Below are positions 59,832 through 64,000 of a DNA stretch of 64,000 nt, one piece after another. This stretch comes from Actinomadura spongiicola (GTDB taxonomy: Bacteria > Actinomycetota > Actinomycetes > Streptosporangiales > Streptosporangiaceae): contig NZ_QVNQ01000002.1 in assembly GCF_003432485.1 (NCBI RefSeq), forward strand, positions 744,001 through 808,000. Direction: 5' to 3'. Position 1 is the first letter of the stretch, and the number at the start of each line of letters is the position of its first letter. The translations under genes were made by a program, and so were the position numbers. Under the pieces are notes generated by a model. The model was not told the origin of the DNA, ran no database searches, and saw only the letters and a list, made by a program, of their open reading frames with translations.

Positions 59832-59862
59832 AGCATGTGACCTCAACGTTGGTTGAGGTCAA
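59832..59862 (-). promoter_or_regulatory. MerR/SoxR-type promoter with 19-bp spacer
   Basis: On the minus strand -35 TTGACC (59862-59857) and -10 CATGCT (59837-59832) are separated by 19 bp, and a perfect inverted repeat TGACCTCAAC-4-GTTGAGGTCA (59838-59861) fills the spacer. This is the over-long spacer plus dyad arrangement of MerR-family activation; the core CCTCAA-6-TTGAGG is like a SoxR box. It should drive the ABC exporter gene. No MerR-family gene is in the window. Confidence 0.7.
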
Positions 59863-59960
59863 GCGCGGTCGCGTCGACCCCGCCGTCCGGGAACAACGGT
59901 GACGGACGGGTCCGACATTTTCGAGGCACCATGGAAAAGATCTCTGAGGGAAGGCGGCGC

Positions 59961-61136
59961 GTGAACATCGACGAGATTCGGTCCGACACCCCCGGCTGCG
60001 TGAAGGTCGCGCACCTCAACAACGCCGGGGCCGCCCTGCCGCCGCGTCCCGTCATCGACGCGGTGACGGAGCACTTCACGCTGGAGTCGACGATCGGCGG
60101 ATACGAGGCGGCCGAACGGAACGCGGCCGCCGTCGACCACTTCTACGAGGCCGTGGCACGGCTGATCGGCGCGCGTGCGGACGAGATCGCGTACGTGGAG
60201 AACGCGACCCGCGCATGGGACATGGCGTTCTATGCCGTCCCGTTCGCCGAGGGCGACCGTATTCTCACCACGACGAGCGAATACTCCAGCAACGCGATCG
60301 CCTACCGACAGGTGGCCGCGGCCAAGGGCGTGAGCGTGGAGGTCGTCCAGGACGAGCCCGACGGGACCCTCTCCCTGGACGCGCTGGAGGCCGAACTGGT
60401 CAAAGGCAACGTCCGGCTGGTGTCGCTCAACCACATCCCCACGCACAACGGGCTCGTCAACCCGGTCGCGGAGGTCGGGCGGCTGTGCCGGGAGCACGGC
60501 GTCCTGTACCTGCTGGACGCGTGCCAGTCGGTCGGCCAGATACCTGTGGACGTCACGGACATCGGCTGCGACCTACTGTCAGCGACCGGCCGCAAGTTCC
60601 TGCGCGGCCCGCGCGGCACGGGATTCCTCTACGTGCGGCGCGGGATCGTCCGGACGCTGGAGCCGCCCTTCCTCGACCTCCACGCCGCCACCTGGAAGGC
60701 CCCGGACGGCTACGACGTGCGCGACGACGCCATCCGCTTCGAGACGTGGGAACGGTACGTCGCCGGGCAGATCGGCCTGGGCGTCGCCGCCGACTACGCG
60801 TCCGACCTGGGATTGCGGGCGATCGAGGCGCGAGTGACAGACCTCGCGCAACGGCTCCGCGCCGAACTGGCCGCCCTCCCCGGCACGACCGTCCTCGACA
60901 GGGGGACGCGACCGTCCGGCATCGTCACCTTCACCGTGGACGGTCACGACCCTTCCGCCATTACACAGGCCGCACGGGTGCGTGACGTCAACATCAACGT
61001 CACGCACCCGCTCGACCACGGATACGACACCCACGCCCTACCGTCGGCCGTGCGCGCCTCCGTCCACTACTACAACAACGATGAAGACCTGGACCGCCTG
61101 CTTTCCGTCCTCAAGCAGCTTGGTCCGCACGGCTGA
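59961..61136 (+). CDS. Class V aminotransferase-fold PLP enzyme
   Basis: 391-aa PLP-dependent enzyme of the cysteine desulfurase / isopenicillin N epimerase group. PLP lysine in SATGRKFLRGPRGTGFLYV near residue 214; LDACQSVGQ holds the cofactor-ring Asp; LNHIPTHNGLVNP precedes. No Cys-containing active-site loop of classical desulfurases is seen near the C-terminus, so an EgtE-like C-S lyase or epimerase role is possible. GTG 59961 with GGGAAGG upstream; ATG 59931 is a longer option. Confidence 0.85.
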   Translation: MNIDEIRSDTPGCVKVAHLNNAGAALPPRPVIDAVTEHFTLESTIGGYEAAERNAAAVDHFYEAVARLIGARADEIAYVENATRAWDMAFYAVPFAEGDRILTTTSEYSSNAIAYRQVAAAKGVSVEVVQDEPDGTLSLDALEAELVKGNVRLVSLNHIPTHNGLVNPVAEVGRLCREHGVLYLLDACQSVGQIPVDVTDIGCDLLSATGRKFLRGPRGTGFLYVRRGIVRTLEPPFLDLHAATWKAPDGYDVRDDAIRFETWERYVAGQIGLGVAADYASDLGLRAIEARVTDLAQRLRAELAALPGTTVLDRGTRPSGIVTFTVDGHDPSAITQAARVRDVNINVTHPLDHGYDTHALPSAVRASVHYYNNDEDLDRLLSVLKQLGPHG

Positions 61137-61176
61137 GCCGCGCGGCATGCGGTGCTCCCAGGCTTCCAGCGGCGCG

Positions 61177-61596
61177 TCAGGTGTTGGGACGGGCCGCGCT
61201 GATGTCGGCGAGCGCCGACTCGGCGTCCTTCTCCATCGCCAGGTCGCCGATGGACACGATGCCGACCGGACGGCCGTTCTCGACGACGGGAAGCCGCCGC
61301 ACGGACCGTTCCCGCATGAGCCGGACGGCCTTGTCCAGGGAGTCGTCCGGCCCGACCGTCGCGGTGGCGGTGCTGGCGAGGCCGCCGACCGTCGCCCGCG
61401 TCGGGTCGCCTCCGGCGGCGAGCCCCCGGACGACCAGGTCGCGGTCGGTGACGAGCCCGATCAGGTCGTCTCCCTCGGCGACCAGCACGGTCCCGATGCC
61501 CTCGTCGCGCATCGCTCGCGCCACGGTCACGATGTCGAGTTCCGGGGACACCGACGTCGGGGAACCCGTCATGATCTCGCGCACCTTGGTAGCCAT
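61177..61596 (-). CDS. CBS-domain pair protein
   Basis: 139-aa cytoplasmic protein made of two CBS domains: VREIMTGSPTSVSPELDIVT, VLVAEGDDLIGLVTDRDLV, and SVRRLPVVENGRPVGIVSIG. Such stand-alone proteins bind adenine nucleotides and act as energy sensors or are linked to hypoxia/dormancy responses in actinobacteria. ATG 61596 with GAGGGAG 3-4 nt upstream. Confidence 0.9.
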   Translation of the reverse strand: MATKVREIMTGSPTSVSPELDIVTVARAMRDEGIGTVLVAEGDDLIGLVTDRDLVVRGLAAGGDPTRATVGGLASTATATVGPDDSLDKAVRLMRERSVRRLPVVENGRPVGIVSIGDLAMEKDAESALADISAARPNT

Positions 61597-61692
61597 CGCT
61601 CCCTCCCTGAAGCCTCGCGGGCAGCTTCGCCCATGGACAAAGCGGGCCTTACCCGACGAAATCGGAATCACGCACAACGCGCGGGTGGACGG

Positions 61693-62709
61693 TCACCTGC
61701 GGAACGGCGCGAACGTCCGCTCGGCCGCCGCCGGGTCCAGAGCCAGCCGGTTCGAGTCCTCCGGCGCCGCACGGACAGGCAGCATGGCGAACTCGACGTC
61801 CTCCGCGCCCGTGTCCCTGAACGTGCCGGCGAGCGCCCGCAGACTCCGCAGGTCCCAGCGCGGCGTGGCCTCGACCGAGCCCGCCGCCACGGTGAGGAAC
61901 CGGCCGAACCGCACAGGGTTCCGTCGCTGCTGTTCCCTGGCCCGCTGCGTCAGCGCCTCCATGAACTGAAGTTGACGTCGGACGCGGACGATATCCGAGC
62001 CGCCACCGAGACTGCGGCGGGCCCGGACGTACGCGAGGGCCTGCGTCCCGTCCAGCCGCTGCTTCCCCCGGGGCAGTTTCAGCTTCGCCGCCGGGTCGCT
62101 CACCGCCTGGGGGAGGGTGATGTCGACGCCGCCGAGCGCGTCCACCATGCCCTTGAACCCGTTGAAGTCGACCACGACCGTCTGGTCGAACCGGGCCTTG
62201 GTCAGTGACTCCAGCGCCATCCGCGTGCAGGCGGCGCCGCCCAGCGAGAACGAGGTGTTGATCGGCGCGCGTCCCTTCCCGCGGACGCCCCGGCACGGGA
62301 TGTCGTCGACCAGGAGGTCGCGGGGGACGCTGACCGCCCGAATGTTCTTCCGGTCGGCCGGCACATGCACCATCACGATGGTGTCGGACCGCGCCTCGTT
62401 CACGCGGGGCCGCGTGTCCGAGCCGATGACCAGCAGGTTGAGCGCGTTCCCCGGGTTCCGCGCGGTGATGTCCATCCCCGCGGGCCGCGCGTCCCCGCCG
62501 GTCAGCGCCGCCGGGACGACGATCGCCACGGCCGTCACCGCCGCCGCGGCCACCGCCGCCACGGCGCCGAACAGCGTCCACCGCCCCGGTCCGCGCCGCC
62601 ACCCGGCCGCCGCCGCGTCCATCAGCCGCTCACGCTGCCGCAGGAGCGACGGCGCCGGCTCGTGCTCCAGCTCCCGGCCGAGGTCGCGGATCAGTTCGAG
62701 ATCGTCCAT
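61693..62709 (-). CDS. LCP (LytR-CpsA-Psr) family protein
   Basis: 338-aa membrane protein. A ~40-residue cytoplasmic part (LELIRDLGRELEHEPAPSLL), a transmembrane helix (~45-68), then an LCP domain: LLVIGSDTRPRVNEARSDTI, VSVPRDLLVDDIP, FNGFKGMVDALGGVDI and AYVRARRSLGGGSDIVRVRR with the conserved Arg/Asp residues. LCP enzymes attach polymers such as teichoic acids, arabinogalactan or capsule to peptidoglycan. The gene lies 2 bp after an ECF sigma gene, the place of an anti-sigma factor, and its cytoplasmic tail resembles the start of CU044_5270-type sigma-linked proteins. Confidence 0.88.
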   Translation of the reverse strand: MDDLELIRDLGRELEHEPAPSLLRQRERLMDAAAAGWRRGPGRWTLFGAVAAVAAAAVTAVAIVVPAALTGGDARPAGMDITARNPGNALNLLVIGSDTRPRVNEARSDTIVMVHVPADRKNIRAVSVPRDLLVDDIPCRGVRGKGRAPINTSFSLGGAACTRMALESLTKARFDQTVVVDFNGFKGMVDALGGVDITLPQAVSDPAAKLKLPRGKQRLDGTQALAYVRARRSLGGGSDIVRVRRQLQFMEALTQRAREQQRRNPVRFGRFLTVAAGSVEATPRWDLRSLRALAGTFRDTGAEDVEFAMLPVRAAPEDSNRLALDPAAAERTFAPFRR

Positions 62710-62711
62710 GG

Positions 62712-63290
62712 TCACGCCTCCTCCGTGGGGTCGGTGTCGCCGAGCGCCGCGCGCACCTTGCGCCGGGCCCGGTTCAGCCGGGAACGGACGGTGCCGACGG
62801 GAATGTCGAGGGCCCGCGCCACCTCCTCGTACGCCAGGTCGCCCCACGCCACCAGCAGCAGGACGTCCAGGTCCCGGCGCGGCAGGCCCGCGAGCGCCTC
62901 CGCCAGCACCGGCCGCGACGCCGACGCGGTCACCCCGGCGGCGACCCGGTCGGCGGGCCCCTCGACGGGACCGTCCACCGGGGTTCTGCGCAGCGCCCGG
63001 TACCGCGCCGCCTCCGCCCGGTGATGCCGCGCGACCTGCTTCGTCGCGATGCCGAACAGCCACGGCCGCGCGTCACGTTGCGCCAGGTCGTAGCGGCGCC
63101 GCCCGCTGAAGGCGGCCAGGAACGTCTCGCCGACGACGTCCTCCGCCGCCTCGGGTCCGAGCCTGCGCGAGACGTACCGGAAGAGCATCGCGGCGTAACG
63201 GTCGAACAGCGCGGCGAACGCCTCCGGGTCGGCCAGCGAACTCTCGATGAGATCCGCGTCGCATTGTTGAGCCGTCGTGGGTGTCGTCAT
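62712..63290 (-). CDS. ECF RNA polymerase sigma factor
   Basis: 192-aa sigma-70 family factor. Region 2: FAALFDRYAAMLFRYVSRRL, DVVGETFLAAF, ARPWLFGIATKQVARHHR. Region 4: LPRRDLDVLLLVAWGDLAYE then IPVGTVRSRLNRARRKVR. ATG 63290. Co-transcribed with the LCP gene, with which it may share control of cell-envelope stress. No classical anti-sigma gene is adjacent. Confidence 0.92.
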   Translation of the reverse strand: MTTPTTAQQCDADLIESSLADPEAFAALFDRYAAMLFRYVSRRLGPEAAEDVVGETFLAAFSGRRRYDLAQRDARPWLFGIATKQVARHHRAEAARYRALRRTPVDGPVEGPADRVAAGVTASASRPVLAEALAGLPRRDLDVLLLVAWGDLAYEEVARALDIPVGTVRSRLNRARRKVRAALGDTDPTEEA

Positions 63291-63535
63291 CGCACCCACC
63301 GAGTCATCGCAGAACACCGCCAGGGCATGCGCACCGGGCCTTCCGTGGGGGAACGTCTGTCAGCGATGTATCTCCACAACGCCCCGCCCGGGTTCACGCT
63401 GGACCACGACACCACCCGCCGTCTGGAAGATTCACGCGAACCTTCTCGATAAACTGCGCATCCTTCAAGATGCACGGGGGTTGTCGGGGAGGGCCGCTCC
63501 GTCCGCCTGGAAGCACCAGCAAAGGAGGGTCGGCC

Positions 63536-64000
63536 GTGGACGACGACGCCCAGAAGGAGCCGGTGACGTCCGGCCCGCAGGACGAGCGCGACCCCGACCG
63601 CACCGCCACCGCCGAGTTCAGCGTTCCGAAGAAGGTGTCGCTGACCAGGCCGGACATCCCCGTTCGCCGCCCCACCGAACCGCGCGACGACACCGCCCCG
63701 CCGGACGAGGAGGAGGCCCCGGCGGCTTCCGAACCGCAGGAGGAACCGTCCCCCGCAGGCCCCACACGGGTCGAGCCCCTGCCGACACTTCCCCCGCAGC
63801 CTCCCCAGAACGCCGCACCGCCGCAGTACCCGGCGGCGCGGTCATCGGGCCAGTGGAGCGTCCCCTGGGAAGGACCGACACCCCCCTCGGAACCAGAACC
63901 GCGGACGAAGTCCAAACGAGGACGCCGCGCCCTGATCGTGGTTCTGGCGGCGTTCGTGTTGATCGCGGGTCTCGTCGTCGGTCAACTCGCGCGCCCCGTC
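63536..64000 (+). CDS. Proline-rich membrane protein, N-terminal part (cut by window edge)
   Basis: The first 155 codons of a gene that runs off the right edge. The N-terminal ~130 residues are acidic and Pro-rich (EEEAPAASEPQEEPSPAGP), followed by basic KSKRGRR and a transmembrane helix ALIVVLAAFVLIAGLVVGQL, so the unseen C-terminal part should be extracytoplasmic. GTG 63536 has an excellent AAAGGAGGG site 7 nt upstream. It is divergent from the ECF sigma gene (245-bp gap with no other gene). Function unknown. Confidence 0.7.
   Translation, partial: MDDDAQKEPVTSGPQDERDPDRTATAEFSVPKKVSLTRPDIPVRRPTEPRDDTAPPDEEEAPAASEPQEEPSPAGPTRVEPLPTLPPQPPQNAAPPQYPAARSSGQWSVPWEGPTPPSEPEPRTKSKRGRRALIVVLAAFVLIAGLVVGQLARPV

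Overview
The window is from a high-GC actinobacterium. Signs are the strong G/C bias at third codon positions, many GTG starts, leaderless starts, three membrane Ser/Thr protein kinases, a LysX-type lysyl-phosphatidylglycerol synthase fused to lysyl-tRNA synthetase, an LCP protein and several NarL-type two-component systems. A Thermomonosporaceae/Actinomadura-like genome would fit, but this is inference from gene content, not from a marker gene. No rRNA, canonical tRNA, CRISPR array, insertion sequence, integrase or phage gene is visible.

Layout. 1-5447 (minus strand): a RbsABC-type sugar transporter (permease, binding lipoprotein, ATPase) followed by a second binding lipoprotein and the decayed 3' tail of a second permease, so the locus is a partly eroded tandem duplication. 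5652-20000: GMC oxidoreductase, EI24-type membrane protein, MarR regulator, Ser/Thr kinase, SDR, zinc-ribbon protein, small proteins, HesB-like protein, MBL/HAD pair, PspC-like protein, and a 1165-residue protein that looks like an SF1 helicase whose nucleotide-binding motifs have been lost. 20000-23430: a winged-helix AlkX/YcaQ-like protein, then the most unusual element of the window: a structured RNA on the minus strand with two tandem circularly permuted tRNA-like modules (T-arm, closed 7-bp acceptor-like stem, D-arm), directly downstream of a conserved protein of unknown function. 23430-35617: lysX, two paralogous Ser/Thr kinases, three response regulators, two histidine kinases and an internally deleted cytochrome P450.

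35877-49322: a metallo-beta-lactamase/Rieske protein, then a surface-polysaccharide locus on the minus strand: secreted glycosidase-like protein, sugar-1-P transferase, a single-chain Wzy-Wzx fusion, GT4 glycosyltransferase, dehydratase-like SDR with altered catalytic residues, DegT aminotransferase, a Wzz-type protein with a degenerate kinase domain, and a NarL regulator, bordered by a plus-strand GalE-like epimerase. The natural reading is repeat-unit assembly on an undecaprenyl carrier, flipping and polymerisation, with part of the enzyme set altered.

49395-64000: LysR/SDR divergent pair, a LAL-type LuxR regulator with a decayed 3' copy beside it, an atypical SDR, a tightly overlapping five-gene operon (VOC, ArsR, DrrA/DrrB-type ABC transporter, SRPBCC) behind a leaderless promoter carrying nested operators, an ABC exporter with a decayed 3' copy and a MerR/SoxR-type promoter, a class V aminotransferase, a CBS protein, an ECF sigma/LCP pair and the start of a proline-rich membrane protein. 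Three separate 3'-tail gene remnants next to intact paralogues suggest repeated tandem duplication followed by deletion in this chromosome segment.
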